Shown: positions 16,619-25,573 of the stretch, piece after piece | Layout: each line of letters opens with the position of its first letter | How positions within the stretch are numbered: the stretch's first letter is position 1 | Assembly: GCF_013393385.1 (NCBI RefSeq) | Contig: NZ_AP023239.1 | Coordinates: forward strand, 1,240,001-1,304,000 | Direction: 5' to 3' | Source: Paenibacillus sp. URB8-2 | GTDB lineage: Bacteria > Bacillota > Bacilli > Paenibacillales > Paenibacillaceae | DNA length: 64,000 nt | Notes under the pieces: model-generated | The model's database searches: none | What the model was told of the DNA's origin: nothing | What the model saw: the letters and a program-made list of their open reading frames with translations, nothing else | Translations under genes and position numbers: made by a program

Positions 16619-17467
16619 ATGGAAAATCAAAGCAGCCGGAGTATGATAGATACCGAAGGGGAAGGGGCGGAACACGGCCGCTGGATCGTCATCTGCTCGG
16701 ACGCCGTAGGGGAAACGGCCGAAGCCGTTGTAAGCGCGGCCTTGCGCCAGTTCGAGGCCCGAACCGCCCGGATCAAACGCTTCAGCCATATTTCCGGCGG
16801 AAGGGAAATCCGCGAGGCGGTGCGGGAAGCCGCCGAGCGGCGGACGTTCGTTGCCTATACCTTTGCGCAGCCGGAGCTGACCGAAATGATGATCGGGGAA
16901 GCCGCCACTCACGGCGTAAGGGCCGTGGATATCATGGGTCCCGTCATTTCGGCGATCTCGGACACCTTCCACAACCCTCCCCTTGCCCGGCCCGGGCTGG
17001 AAGGCAGAATGAATGAAGCGTATTTTCGCCGGGTTGAGGCCATGGAATTTGCGGTCAAATATGACGACGGCCGGGATTCGCAGGGAATCGGCCTGGCCGA
17101 AATTGTGCTGATCGGCGTCTCCCGCACCTCGAAGACCCCGCTTAGTATTTACTTGGCCCATAAGGGCTACAAAGTTGCGAACTATCCATTGACGCCGGAG
17201 GTTCAGGCTCCGCCGGAGCTGTTTCAGATTCCGAGCCGCCGCATTTTCGGGCTGACGATGGAGCTGGAGGACATTCTGAAGATCCGTACCGAACGGCTAA
17301 GATCGCTTGGGCTGCAAGCGGATGCGGACTACGCGGCAGCCCACCGAGTAGTGGAGGAGTTCACTAACGCCGAGGAACTGATGAGGAGGATCGGCTGCAA
17401 GGTGATCGACGTGTCCGATAAATCCATCGAGGAAACCGCGGGTTTGATTATCGACTGCATACAATAG
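16619..17467 (+). CDS. Second PPDK regulatory protein (DUF299)
   Basis: A 282-residue paralogue of the yqfL product in this window. It has the same marks: CSDAVGETAEAVV at the N-terminus, the nucleotide loop GVSRTSKTPLSIYLAHKG, and the C-terminal VSDKSIEETAGLI. It follows ppdK by 35 bases on the same strand, so it probably phosphorylates and dephosphorylates PPDK at T450. Its N-terminal extension of about 20 residues is unlike the other copy. Having one DUF299 protein beside ccpN and another beside ppdK suggests a division of labour between regulator partner and enzyme modifier. Start supported by AGAGGGG 7 bases upstream. Confidence 0.92.
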   Translation: MENQSSRSMIDTEGEGAEHGRWIVICSDAVGETAEAVVSAALRQFEARTARIKRFSHISGGREIREAVREAAERRTFVAYTFAQPELTEMMIGEAATHGVRAVDIMGPVISAISDTFHNPPLARPGLEGRMNEAYFRRVEAMEFAVKYDDGRDSQGIGLAEIVLIGVSRTSKTPLSIYLAHKGYKVANYPLTPEVQAPPELFQIPSRRIFGLTMELEDILKIRTERLRSLGLQADADYAAAHRVVEEFTNAEELMRRIGCKVIDVSDKSIEETAGLIIDCIQ

Positions 17468-17500
17468 CCACGAATAGCAACGAATAGCAACGAATAACAA
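17461..17500. repeat. 10-bp tandem repeat at the end of the PPDK-regulator gene
   Basis: The unit CGAATAGCAA occurs twice exactly (17471-17490) with one flanking variant on each side, about four copies. The first variant includes the stop codon of the upstream gene. It looks like replication slippage. Confidence 0.8.
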
Positions 17501-17504
17501 CGGA

Positions 17505-17555
17505 CCAAGGGCCGTTTCCCGGCTGCGGATGATGCGCAGGGGAGACGGCCCTTGG
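17505..17555 (+). terminator. Hairpin closing the ppdK operon
   Basis: Sixteen-base arms at 17505-17520 and 17540-17555 pair with one mismatch. No clear T tract follows; it lies between convergent genes. Confidence 0.65.
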
Positions 17556-17606
17556 CGTGTCTTGAGGCTGTACTTTCTGGAAAAGAGGATTCCTGCCGCC
17601 CTACAA

Positions 17607-19013
17607 CTACACCCAGCCGAAGGCGTACGCCGCCTGCGCCACCGCGTAGGTGACGGCAATGGCGATGCCCAGCGGGATGACGGCCGACAGGACCGCCCAC
17701 TTCACGCTTTTCGTTTCTTTGTAGATGTTAACAAGCGTTGTGCCGCACGGGTAATGCAGCAGCGAGAACAGCATCATATTAAGCGCCGTCAACCACGTCC
17801 AGCCGTGCTGGAGAAAGATATCTTTAATATTTCCGAGACTGTCGACATCGACCATGGCTCCCGATGACATGTAGCCCATCATCAGGATCGGCAGCACAAT
17901 TTCGTTCGCGGGCAGGCCGAGGATGAACGCCATGATAATATAACCATCCAGTCCGAGCAGATGCGCGAAGGGATCGAAGAAAGACGCCATATGGTTCAAG
18001 ACGCTGTCCCCGCCGACGACAATATTGCCCAGTATCCAGGTGGCGATTCCAGCCGGCGCGGCAATCACGATGGCCCGCGTCAGCACGTTCAGGGACTTAT
18101 CCTTCGAAGAAACCAGGATCGTCTTCCAGACTTGCGGCTTCCGGTATGGAGGCAGCTCCAGGGTGTAATGCGTCGGCACGCCGCGCAGCGCCGTCTTGGA
18201 CATGATCCAGGAGACGGTCAGCGTGACGACGATGCCCAGCAGCACAAGCCCCATGAGGATGCCCGCAGTGGTCAGGGATTTCAGCGCTCCGGTCGTCGCG
18301 GCTCCCGCCATGAACAGGGACGCCAGCAGGATCAGCGTCGGCCACCGTCCGTTGCAGGGCACGAAATTATTGGTCAGAATCGCCAGCATCCGTTCGCGGG
18401 GCGACTCAATGATTCGCGTGGAGAGGATGGCGGCGGCGTTGCAGCCGAAGCCCATCGACATGGTCAAGGCCTGCTTGCCGTGTCCGCCCGATTTCTTGAA
18501 CAGGCGGTCCATGTTGAAGGCGACGCGCGGGAGATAGCCAAAGTTCTCGAGCAGGGCGAAGACGGGGAAGAAGATCGCCATCGGCGGCAGCATGACGCTG
18601 ATGACCCAGGACGTTCCCCGGTATAAGCCGAGCACGAGCACGCCGTGCAGCCAGGCTGGAGCGCCCACCGCCTGGAATCCGGCGGTCAGATAGCCCTCGA
18701 TGTAGCCGAAGAAGGAGGCCAGCCAGCCCGAGGGGTAGTTCGCTCCGGCGATCGTTATCCAGAAGACTGCGCCGAGTATGGCGAGCATGATCGGGAAGCC
18801 CCAAATTTTCGAGGTTACCACTTGATCGAGCTTATGGGTGCTCTTCAGTTTGCCGCGGTCGCGGTAGGTGACAGCCTCCCGGCAGATGCTTGCGGAGACG
18901 CCGTAGATGCCGCCGACAATATCGTCGCGGATGCCGCCGCTCGTCAGCTTTTCGGCGGAGGCAATCAGTGAATCCAGCGCGCTGTTTCCTTTAATGGCAG
19001 ACTGTTGCTCCAT
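17607..19013 (-). CDS. feoB: FeoB membrane domain encoded as a separate protein
   Basis: A 468-residue polytopic membrane protein equal to the C-terminal permease part of FeoB, with two nucleoside-recognition Gate domains (one around FGCNAAAILSTRIIESPRERML, kept short here as residues about 190-215) and the FeoB C-terminal core (FILGLPANEIVLPI). It would form the ferrous iron channel in the inner membrane. The GTPase part is a separate upstream gene overlapping by 23 bases. This gene has its own excellent AAAGGAGGT 8 bases before the ATG, so the split is real rather than a sequencing frameshift. The N-terminal 75 residues correspond to the FeoB spacer preceding the first membrane helix. Confidence 0.92.
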   Translation of the reverse strand: MEQQSAIKGNSALDSLIASAEKLTSGGIRDDIVGGIYGVSASICREAVTYRDRGKLKSTHKLDQVVTSKIWGFPIMLAILGAVFWITIAGANYPSGWLASFFGYIEGYLTAGFQAVGAPAWLHGVLVLGLYRGTSWVISVMLPPMAIFFPVFALLENFGYLPRVAFNMDRLFKKSGGHGKQALTMSMGFGCNAAAILSTRIIESPRERMLAILTNNFVPCNGRWPTLILLASLFMAGAATTGALKSLTTAGILMGLVLLGIVVTLTVSWIMSKTALRGVPTHYTLELPPYRKPQVWKTILVSSKDKSLNVLTRAIVIAAPAGIATWILGNIVVGGDSVLNHMASFFDPFAHLLGLDGYIIMAFILGLPANEIVLPILMMGYMSSGAMVDVDSLGNIKDIFLQHGWTWLTALNMMLFSLLHYPCGTTLVNIYKETKSVKWAVLSAVIPLGIAIAVTYAVAQAAYAFGWV

Positions 19014-19722
19014 GGCCGGGCACCTCCTTTGAAATCGTGCTCTTTATGCCCAAGCTCGCCTTGCGCAGAGAAGCCAGCAGGCTCTCATCGCCGTCCAGCA
19101 GCCGCAGCGCGATCCAGCGGGCCGGGTAATCGGCTCCAAGGGACTGCTCCACGAGCGGGAGGAGCTCGGCGATGCCGCGCTCGATTTCCTCACTGTACTG
19201 AATCCGCAAGGGCTCTGCGGCGAATGCGCCGGAGGCGACGCGTTCCACCTGATTCAGCAGCTCTTTTATTCCGGTGTTGTTTCTGGCGGATATGGCGGTC
19301 ACCGGTACACCCAGCCGCGCGGATATGGCCTTCAGGTCGATGTCGATGCCCAGCCTGCGCGCCTCGTCAATCAGGTTGATGCAGATTACGGTCCGGCCGG
19401 TAATCTCCAGCACTTGCAGGGCGAGGTTCAGATTCCGTTCCAGCGAAGTGGCGTCCAGTACAACAAGCGTCACTTCCGGTTTCTCAAAAATGATATAATC
19501 GCGGGCCGCCTCTTCATCGGCCGAGTTGGAGTACAGGGAGTAGGTACCCGGAAGATCGACGGCGCGGTATTCCTTGCCGTTATGCGTAAACGTTCCTTCG
19601 GCGGTAATGACCGTCTTGCCGGCCCAGTTTCCGGTGTGCTGCCGCATTCCGGTCAGCAGATTGAACAGTGTGCTTTTTCCTGTATTCGGGTTGCCGGCAA
19701 AGGCTACAGTATAAGATTTCAT
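18991..19722 (-). CDS. feoB: FeoB GTPase domain encoded as a separate protein
   Basis: A 243-residue cytoplasmic G-protein corresponding to the N-terminal half of FeoB. It has G1 GNPNTGKST (residues 10-18), G3 DLPGTYSL and a G4-like NLIDEA, followed by the helical GDI-like domain. It would drive or gate the iron permease encoded next. Its start overlaps the feoA stop by 4 bases, and its end overlaps the permease start. The T in place of C in G1 (GNPNCGKT is commoner) is a minor variation. The three genes form a feoA-feoB(N)-feoB(C) operon. Confidence 0.93.
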   Translation of the reverse strand: MKSYTVAFAGNPNTGKSTLFNLLTGMRQHTGNWAGKTVITAEGTFTHNGKEYRAVDLPGTYSLYSNSADEEAARDYIIFEKPEVTLVVLDATSLERNLNLALQVLEITGRTVICINLIDEARRLGIDIDLKAISARLGVPVTAISARNNTGIKELLNQVERVASGAFAAEPLRIQYSEEIERGIAELLPLVEQSLGADYPARWIALRLLDGDESLLASLRKASLGIKSTISKEVPGHGATVCH

Positions 19723-19973
19723 TCACTTTCCCCTCCAATCGGTTCTCCGTAAATGAGTGAGCTTTCTTCTCTGCGCAGTGCAATCATTGTATTGCTTATT
19801 CGGAATGCGGTAGGGTCGCCCAAAGGACTGCGGCGAACCACTTCAACCGTATTGCCAGGGACAAAGCCGAGATCCAGCAGTCTTCTTCGCATTACGCCCT
19901 GCACGCTCATCCCGCTGATTTGAAGGAAGCTTCCTTTAGCAGCTTCGGATAACGGTATGCCGGTTGCAGCCAT
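19719..19973 (-). CDS. feoA: FeoA, SH3-like iron transport accessory protein
   Basis: An 84-residue cytoplasmic protein with the FeoA fold: MSVQGVMRRRLLDLGFVPG, EVVRRSPLGDP and an ending IALRREESSLI. It supports FeoB-dependent ferrous iron import. I place the start at 19973, preceded by AAGGGTGAT; an upstream ATG at 20003 lacks a ribosome binding site. First gene of the feo operon. Its promoter contains a palindrome suited to a metal-responsive repressor. Confidence 0.92.
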   Translation of the reverse strand: MAATGIPLSEAAKGSFLQISGMSVQGVMRRRLLDLGFVPGNTVEVVRRSPLGDPTAFRISNTMIALRREESSLIYGEPIGGESE

Positions 19974-20029
19974 AACGATCACCCTTTCTTTTTGCATATA
20001 CACGAATTGTTGAGCTGTTCCATGATATT

Positions 20030-20058
20030 AGTATACGCGAACAAATTTGTCCTAGCAA
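20030..20058 (-). promoter_or_regulatory. feo promoter with operator palindrome in the spacer
   Basis: On the minus strand TTGCTA (20053-20058) and TATACT (20030-20035) are 17 bases apart. Between them is the perfect palindrome ACAAATTTGT (20041-20050), extendable to GRACAAATTTGTYC. It does not match the B. subtilis Fur box I know, so the repressor is uncertain. Confidence 0.6.
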
Positions 20059-20083
20059 CAAAAAAGTTTCCCCAAGGAAACTT
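20058..20083 (-). terminator. Terminator just upstream of the feo promoter
   Basis: AAGTTTCC (20076-20083 on the minus strand) and GGAAACTT (20064-20071) form an 8-bp stem with a 4-base loop followed by a T tract. It stops read-through from the ger operon. Confidence 0.8.
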
Positions 20084-20096
20084 AAATTTTAATAAA

Positions 20097-20138
20097 ATAC
20101 CCTCGTAAAAAAGAATCGCTTCTTCTAAGCGAGGGTAT
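20097..20138 (-). terminator. First of two terminators between the ger and feo operons
   Basis: Nine-base arms ATACCCTCG and CGAGGGTAT (20130-20138 and 20097-20105 on the minus strand) enclose an inner CGCTT/AAGCG hairpin and are followed by TTTTATT. Confidence 0.7.
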
Positions 20139-20229
20139 TAGTGAGCGCCGGACGCGTCGAGGCAGCTCGGCGAAAAGGAAGATGCACAGTCCCCGTAATG
20201 CACCGCAATTGCCGAATCTCTGCCGGCGT

Positions 20230-21330
20230 TCACGCCGACGAGCGGGAGGACCGTCCGCGCAGTACGGCTGCCAACGCCAGGATCAGCGGAATGGCGATTT
20301 GAAAAATGGTATCGATTCGGGTGCTGGGCCCGAGGCCGATGGTAATATGCTGGGTATAGCTCCTTTCAATGAAGGATGCCGCATAAATAAGTGCCCCGAA
20401 CGGGAAAACCCACCGTTTTGCGGATGTGTTTGTCAGGCTTGCCGCCACCTCCACCGCGCAGTAGAACCAAATCAGCATTTTGATAAACAATCCGATAAAA
20501 ATCATGAGGGTGACCAGAATATCGAGCCGTTCGATAAACCTCAAACTGGACAGTGTTCGGACCGAATGGAGAAACGGGAGATAGGAGCTTCCGGCCAGAA
20601 CCGGACCGAGGATGGCCATGTTCAGCGCATTCATGAATATCAGAAACAGGCTGACCCCGATATAGGCCCAAACCGCATGTTTTACGGGAACGCCGGACTT
20701 CTCCCAAAGTGGCCATAGCACCAGAAAGACGATCATTTGGCCGAAAGGAAAAGAGAGGATTTCGGGCAGCGCCGCCTGCAGAATCGGCCAAAGCCCATTC
20801 TCGGCTACAGGCGTCAGCCGCCTGATATCGACGTTCCCCATAAGTAAGAATAGGATGATCAGCAGGAAATAACAAAACAGCAGACCCGGAAGCAAAATCT
20901 CCGGAAGCCGGAAGATGATCTCCGCTCCCTTCCAAATCGCATAACCCGCAATAATCACAAACACCAGCATTGTGATGGATATGGGGGTTGCTTCCAGCAT
21001 GATCAACGCGGTCAGTTCGCCAAAATCGCGTAGATTGCGCATGGATTGATAGGCAAAATAGCAGCTATATACTATGCCAAAGAAGGTGCCAGCGATGCGG
21101 CCGAAGCCGAAACGGAGCATTTCAGGCAGTTCCATTTCAGGCAGGCGCTGCTGAAGCCACATGAAGAGGAGAAGAAGCGCGAACCCGGCCGCGGCCCCGG
21201 CGCTCATCGCCAGCCAGGAATCCTGCTTGGCGTCGGCGCCCAGAAGAAACAGGGGGGTGCTGCCAATTTCAAACAGGATCACCATTAACGAGATTTGCAG
21301 GCCCGTGACCCGCTTTTTTATCCGTGACAA
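20230..21330 (-). CDS. GerB-type germination permease, second copy in the operon
   Basis: A 366-residue membrane protein with about ten hydrophobic helices, of the amino-acid-permease-like GerAB family (opening with LQISLMVILFEIGSTPLFLL, then the conserved DFGELTALIMLEATP). In spores such subunits sit in the inner membrane and bind germinants. Start is TTG with AGGAGG 8 bases upstream. It is the last gene of the ger operon and diverges strongly from the other GerB at 22832. Two B subunits in one operon could widen the range of germinants. Confidence 0.88.
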   Translation of the reverse strand: MSRIKKRVTGLQISLMVILFEIGSTPLFLLGADAKQDSWLAMSAGAAAGFALLLLFMWLQQRLPEMELPEMLRFGFGRIAGTFFGIVYSCYFAYQSMRNLRDFGELTALIMLEATPISITMLVFVIIAGYAIWKGAEIIFRLPEILLPGLLFCYFLLIILFLLMGNVDIRRLTPVAENGLWPILQAALPEILSFPFGQMIVFLVLWPLWEKSGVPVKHAVWAYIGVSLFLIFMNALNMAILGPVLAGSSYLPFLHSVRTLSSLRFIERLDILVTLMIFIGLFIKMLIWFYCAVEVAASLTNTSAKRWVFPFGALIYAASFIERSYTQHITIGLGPSTRIDTIFQIAIPLILALAAVLRGRSSRSSA

Positions 21331-21334
21331 TGCT

Positions 21335-21568
21335 CTAACCTCCTAACCATCTGATAATCGCTCTACCGACAGGCTGGAAAAACACAATATAGGCGGATGA
21401 GGTGCTGAGATGCGGAACCATGGCTATGCCCGCAACGTTGACATAAGCGGCCCATACGAGCAAACCGCCGAGTATCAGCCGGTGCAGACCGCTTCCTTTT
21501 CCCCGCAGCTGCCGCCATCCCCAGAAGAAGACGGCGGCGTAGAACACGATGACCGCAGCCACCTTCAT
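21335..21568 (-). CDS. Small two-helix membrane protein of the ger operon
   Basis: A 77-residue protein with an N-terminal hydrophobic helix (AAVIVFYAAVFFWGW) and a second (LILGGLLVWAAYVNVAGIAM). Unrecognised as a named family, but small membrane proteins of the GerD/GerXD type occur in germinant receptor operons and alter receptor activity. It sits between gerC and the second gerB with 10 and 4 bases of spacing, so it is certainly in the operon. Confidence 0.75.
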   Translation of the reverse strand: MKVAAVIVFYAAVFFWGWRQLRGKGSGLHRLILGGLLVWAAYVNVAGIAMVPHLSTSSAYIVFFQPVGRAIIRWLGG

Positions 21569-21578
21569 AACATCAGCC

Positions 21579-22835
21579 TCATTTCAGTTCGAGTGATTTA
21601 TAGGATCTGCCGCTAAGGCCGATCCGCTCGATTTTCACTTTCACATGCGGCCGGATTTCAACCTTCTGAAATACGGTATCCCAACTGTCTTCCTGTTTAA
21701 TTCGCTTCCACTGCTTCGGATGATTGCGGTGAATGGAAACGGCAAAGCCGGTCACATCGGCATTCAGTTTTTTGACTGCATGCCATGAATTATCTATGAT
21801 TTCAAGAATGTTGTTTTCGATGGAGCGCTCCATTTGGCGCATAGAGGATGCTTTTTCCAGATCCAGTTCGCTTCCAATTTCGGTCAATGTACCGCCTGCT
21901 TTAATATCGATATCCATGACGTAATGATCGTTCTCCCAGATCGGATGGACAGAGGTTGAGGAATGCAGCAGCGTAACGGAAGCATCGGCCCTGTCGCTTT
22001 TTTCCGGTATGGAGGGAAAAGAGATGTTCGCCGTTTTAATCTTGTCCGTCATAAATGACAATCCGAACGCCTCACGCTGGGACAGCCATCCGACAAAACG
22101 GTCTTCTTTGAGCACGCCCAATCTCCCGAAGGCGATCCGGGAAGGAAGATCGGTCTGGGCTGTGTCGTCCGTCCGGTCCATCACCCGATTGCCGGTCAGC
22201 TTGATTTCCGGTACCGTCGTGCTTCCCGAGTCGGAGGTCAGCTGCATCGCCAGCTCATACATCCGTGTTCCGGGAAAATAGGATGTCAATTTGGCCTCCT
22301 GCTCAATCATGAGCTGGATGCCCGCGCCCTGATTTTTGGTAAGCTGCATCAGCTGATCCAGAATCCGGCCCGCTTCTCCTTCGGTTATGAATACGTAGAC
22401 CGTCTCACGGGCGTCGGGTTTTCGCAAAAACAGATCGATGAGCTGGCTGAATCCTCGTTTCGCCAACGATTCGCCGATCACTGTAACCCGGGAGTGGGAG
22501 AAGAACAGCTGGCGTGTGCTGGTGAGATTGGTACGCTCGACGGCTTGTATAATGGTAGTTCCCTTTACCGTATAGGTCAAAAAGGGAGGGGAGCTTGTGC
22601 TGCCTCCGCCGCTGCCCCCCATGCTGCTGGAACCGGACGAAGGGTTGATTACCTGATAGGTCGCTTTCCATTGGTCATCCTCCCAGTCATAGGCGGAACC
22701 CGAAACGATGCCCAGCTCATTCAGCTCCCTGTCATCCCAGCAGCCGCCAACCAGGAGCGACAGGAGGGAAAGAACCAATAGGAAGCTTCGCCCTTTAAGG
22801 TGTAATTTACGACGTATTTGTTTCTTCTCGCTCAT
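21579..22835 (-). CDS. Ger(x)C germinant receptor lipoprotein
   Basis: A 418-residue lipoprotein, the C subunit of a GerA-type receptor. A basic N-terminus and hydrophobic stretch end in the lipobox LVGGC with Cys32, followed by the family hallmark WDDRELNELGIVSG. Anchored to the outer face of the spore inner membrane. A Ser/Gly-rich patch (about 70-85, SGSSSMGGSGGGSTSS) is an unusual insertion near the N-terminus. Overlaps the end of gerB by 4 bases. Confidence 0.92.
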   Translation of the reverse strand: MSEKKQIRRKLHLKGRSFLLVLSLLSLLVGGCWDDRELNELGIVSGSAYDWEDDQWKATYQVINPSSGSSSMGGSGGGSTSSPPFLTYTVKGTTIIQAVERTNLTSTRQLFFSHSRVTVIGESLAKRGFSQLIDLFLRKPDARETVYVFITEGEAGRILDQLMQLTKNQGAGIQLMIEQEAKLTSYFPGTRMYELAMQLTSDSGSTTVPEIKLTGNRVMDRTDDTAQTDLPSRIAFGRLGVLKEDRFVGWLSQREAFGLSFMTDKIKTANISFPSIPEKSDRADASVTLLHSSTSVHPIWENDHYVMDIDIKAGGTLTEIGSELDLEKASSMRQMERSIENNILEIIDNSWHAVKKLNADVTGFAVSIHRNHPKQWKRIKQEDSWDTVFQKVEIRPHVKVKIERIGLSGRSYKSLELK

Positions 22836-23935
22836 GTCTTATACTCCTTTCTTTTGATGACCGGTTCTTTAATCCGGGTCCATAGCAGAACTCCCAGCGG
22901 CAGCAGAATATTAAAGAGTAAAAAAACGATAATTCTGCCCTCTTCGTTAAAAATGTTCAACTTCTCCGGTTCCCGCCAGGTATATAGGCACTCCGTGATA
23001 ACAGCTATCGAAAGCGCCACGGTATACGGTTTGTCGTTCCGGATGCGGAAGGTCTGCTTAAAGCACTGTACAGTTGCAAACATAAAAATGGCGATCTTCA
23101 TATAGACGGACATCGTCCAGTAAGAAATGAACAAAACATCCAGATTCTCGATAAACCGACCGACCTGAATGATACTGATTGTCGAAAATATCGGATAAGC
23201 GATGTCCTTCATGTACTGGGGCCCAAAAACCACCAAAGTCATAAAAATCTCCACAAACATAGCCAGCGTCACGAGGCATATGCCGATCACGCCGATAAAT
23301 GTGCTTTTTTGCGGAAACTTCAAATAAGGGGCGATAAAAAGCAGTACGGAGACTTCCGACATCCATCCGATCGGTGTAAGGGAGGCAAGCGCTAGGGAAG
23401 CCGCTGAATGATCGAATATAGGCAGCAGCCGATGCAGGTTAATATGCTTCGTCAATCCCCAGATATACAGCGGAAAGACCGTGAGAAGTATAAGGTTCAC
23501 AATGCTGTTTATCCGGGAAATGGCTTCAATGCCCCGGTTGATCATATACAAGGTGACAAGCATAATAATAACGGCCGTTATAACCGTGGGCGTGCTCGGC
23601 AGCACGTTGTCCTTGATGAAGTTTACATATACGCGCAAAATGTTCGTCGTCAGGTCTAGATAATACTGAAGCAGAAAAATGCCGATCAAGACAGCGAAGA
23701 CGGGCGAGATTTTATTGCCTACCCATTCCAAAAAAGGCGCGCCGCCCGTGGCCTTGATTACAGTTCCGATAAGCCAGGCTATGCCAAGTCCGATTAACCC
23801 CGAAAATATGACCGCAAGCGGCGAATCCTGTTCTAGGTATTTCCCTATAATGACGGGAAGCACCACGATAGCCGTGGGGAAAATGGCGCTGAAGACGAGC
23901 AGGATTGCCTGGAAGGTGCCGATTTTTCCTTTCAA
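22832..23935 (-). CDS. GerB-type germination permease, first copy
   Basis: A 367-residue ten-helix membrane protein of the endospore germination permease family (TAIVVLPVIIGKYLEQDSPL at the N-terminus). It is the germinant-binding B subunit of the receptor. It overlaps gerA upstream and gerC downstream by 4 bases each, so the A, B and C subunits are translationally coupled. Confidence 0.92.
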   Translation of the reverse strand: MKGKIGTFQAILLVFSAIFPTAIVVLPVIIGKYLEQDSPLAVIFSGLIGLGIAWLIGTVIKATGGAPFLEWVGNKISPVFAVLIGIFLLQYYLDLTTNILRVYVNFIKDNVLPSTPTVITAVIIMLVTLYMINRGIEAISRINSIVNLILLTVFPLYIWGLTKHINLHRLLPIFDHSAASLALASLTPIGWMSEVSVLLFIAPYLKFPQKSTFIGVIGICLVTLAMFVEIFMTLVVFGPQYMKDIAYPIFSTISIIQVGRFIENLDVLFISYWTMSVYMKIAIFMFATVQCFKQTFRIRNDKPYTVALSIAVITECLYTWREPEKLNIFNEEGRIIVFLLFNILLPLGVLLWTRIKEPVIKRKEYKT

Positions 23936-25533
23936 GAGTTATCACTTCCCTGCGGGTTGGATCGGTTTTCGGAAACCTGCTGCTCTTTCGCAGGCGGACT
24001 CTGTCTTGGCGTTTCTTGGCTTCCGTAAGTGCTCGGGCGCATCTTCATTTTCCACATTGGCAAACGGATAAAAATATCTTTCAGATAACGCGGCTTCATC
24101 GGAGCCACCGGAGATAAATACGGAATGCCGAACGATTGAAGCCCGGCCATGTGGATGAGGAGCACCATCAAAAAGGACATAATGCCGAACAGGCCCATGG
24201 TACCGGCGATCAGCATCATCAGGAATCGGATGAGCCGGATGGAGTTGGCGATGGCCAGCGACGGGATGACAAAATTTGAAATCGCCGTGAAGGACACCAC
24301 GATGACCATGGCAGCGGACACAAGGCCCGCCTGAACGGCGGACTGTCCCAGTACAAGCGCGCCCACGATGGAGATTGCCGGTCCGATGGCCCGCGGCATC
24401 CGCACCCCGGCTTCGCGCAGAACGTCGAAGGTCAGTTCCATGATTAGCGCTTCGACCAACGCGGGGAAGGGCACGCTTTCTCGCTGGGCCGCCAAGCTGA
24501 TCAGCAGCGTGGTCGGCAGCATCTCCTGATGGAAGGTTGTGATGGCGATATAGAGCGCAGGCAGCAGCAGGGACACGAAAAAGGCGATAAAGCGAATTAT
24601 ACGCAGGAAAGAGGAAATGTCATACCGCTGGTAGTAGTCCTCGCATGATTGAAAAAAGCTGAAAAAAGTCGCCGGAGCCAGGAGGGCGAAAGGCGTTCCG
24701 TCAATAAGGATGCCGATCTGTCCCTCCAGAATGCCTCCTACCATGGCATCGGGACGCTCTGTATTCTGAATGGTCGGAAAAGGCGTCATTCCGCCGTCCT
24801 CAATCAGTTCCTCAATGTAATTGCTCTCCAAAATGCTGTCCGTGTCAATGGCATCCAGCCTTTTTCGAATCTCGGCAAGCACCTGCTCATTTGCGATGCC
24901 ATGAAGATAGACCAGGGCGATGCCGGTCTGAGTCTGGCGGCCGATTTTATATTCTTCGACCCGCAGATTGGCATTCTTCAGTCTCCGTCGCAGCATGGAG
25001 GTGCCTGTCCGAAGGCTTTCGGTGAAGCCTTCTTTGGGACCGCGGATCACTCCCTGCGAGGTCGGTTCATTGATGCTCCGCGTCTCCCAGCCGGAAGTAT
25101 TGGCGGCCAGCGCAGTATTGGCTCCGTCAAGCAGGATAATCGTATTCCCTTCGAACAGCATGCTGAGCAGGATTTCCACCGTCTTGCACTCTTTGATTCC
25201 GCCAACGGGCAGAATTTGCTCCTTGATCAGAAGAAGGGCTTTCTCATTCTCCATGCCCTGTTCCTGCAAGTCCTGGCTGTCCGTCAGGGGCTGAATAACG
25301 CTTTGGGTGACCAAATCGGCATTGATCAGTCCGTCAATATAGATGAAAGTCAGGGAGGGGGAACCGGAGGCCGGATTGGATAACGACCGGAACACAACAT
25401 CGGAGCTGCCTCCGATACGCCGTTTAATTTCCGCCACATTGGCGTCCAAAGAGGATTCCAGCGGCCGGGATGAAGCTGTAACGGTTTCCGGTTTGGATGC
25501 GGCTTTATGGTTTGACAGGAATTTCAGCTTCAT
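23932..25533 (-). CDS. GerA-type germinant receptor A subunit
   Basis: A 533-residue spore inner-membrane protein. The N-terminal half (about 30-290) is the cytoplasmic GerA domain (FIYIDGLINADLVTQSVI; then DGANTALAANTSGWETRSIN-like region ending in EPTSQGVIRGPKEGF). The C-terminal half has about five membrane helices with EALIMELTFDVLREAGVRMP, a family signature, then a charged, Pro-rich tail. GGAGG lies 8 bases before the ATG. First gene of the operon gerA-gerB-gerC-small-gerB2, behind a sigma-G promoter. Confidence 0.95.
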   Translation of the reverse strand: MKLKFLSNHKAASKPETVTASSRPLESSLDANVAEIKRRIGGSSDVVFRSLSNPASGSPSLTFIYIDGLINADLVTQSVIQPLTDSQDLQEQGMENEKALLLIKEQILPVGGIKECKTVEILLSMLFEGNTIILLDGANTALAANTSGWETRSINEPTSQGVIRGPKEGFTESLRTGTSMLRRRLKNANLRVEEYKIGRQTQTGIALVYLHGIANEQVLAEIRKRLDAIDTDSILESNYIEELIEDGGMTPFPTIQNTERPDAMVGGILEGQIGILIDGTPFALLAPATFFSFFQSCEDYYQRYDISSFLRIIRFIAFFVSLLLPALYIAITTFHQEMLPTTLLISLAAQRESVPFPALVEALIMELTFDVLREAGVRMPRAIGPAISIVGALVLGQSAVQAGLVSAAMVIVVSFTAISNFVIPSLAIANSIRLIRFLMMLIAGTMGLFGIMSFLMVLLIHMAGLQSFGIPYLSPVAPMKPRYLKDIFIRLPMWKMKMRPSTYGSQETPRQSPPAKEQQVSENRSNPQGSDNS

Positions 25534-25573
25534 GGCAGCTCCCTCCAGGGCACAGCTTTTGACTATTCCGCTG

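Noticed and set aside
18991..19013. Sequencing frameshift as explanation of the split FeoB
   Set aside because: The membrane part has its own strong ribosome site at normal spacing, and the GTPase frame ends after a plausible C-terminus.
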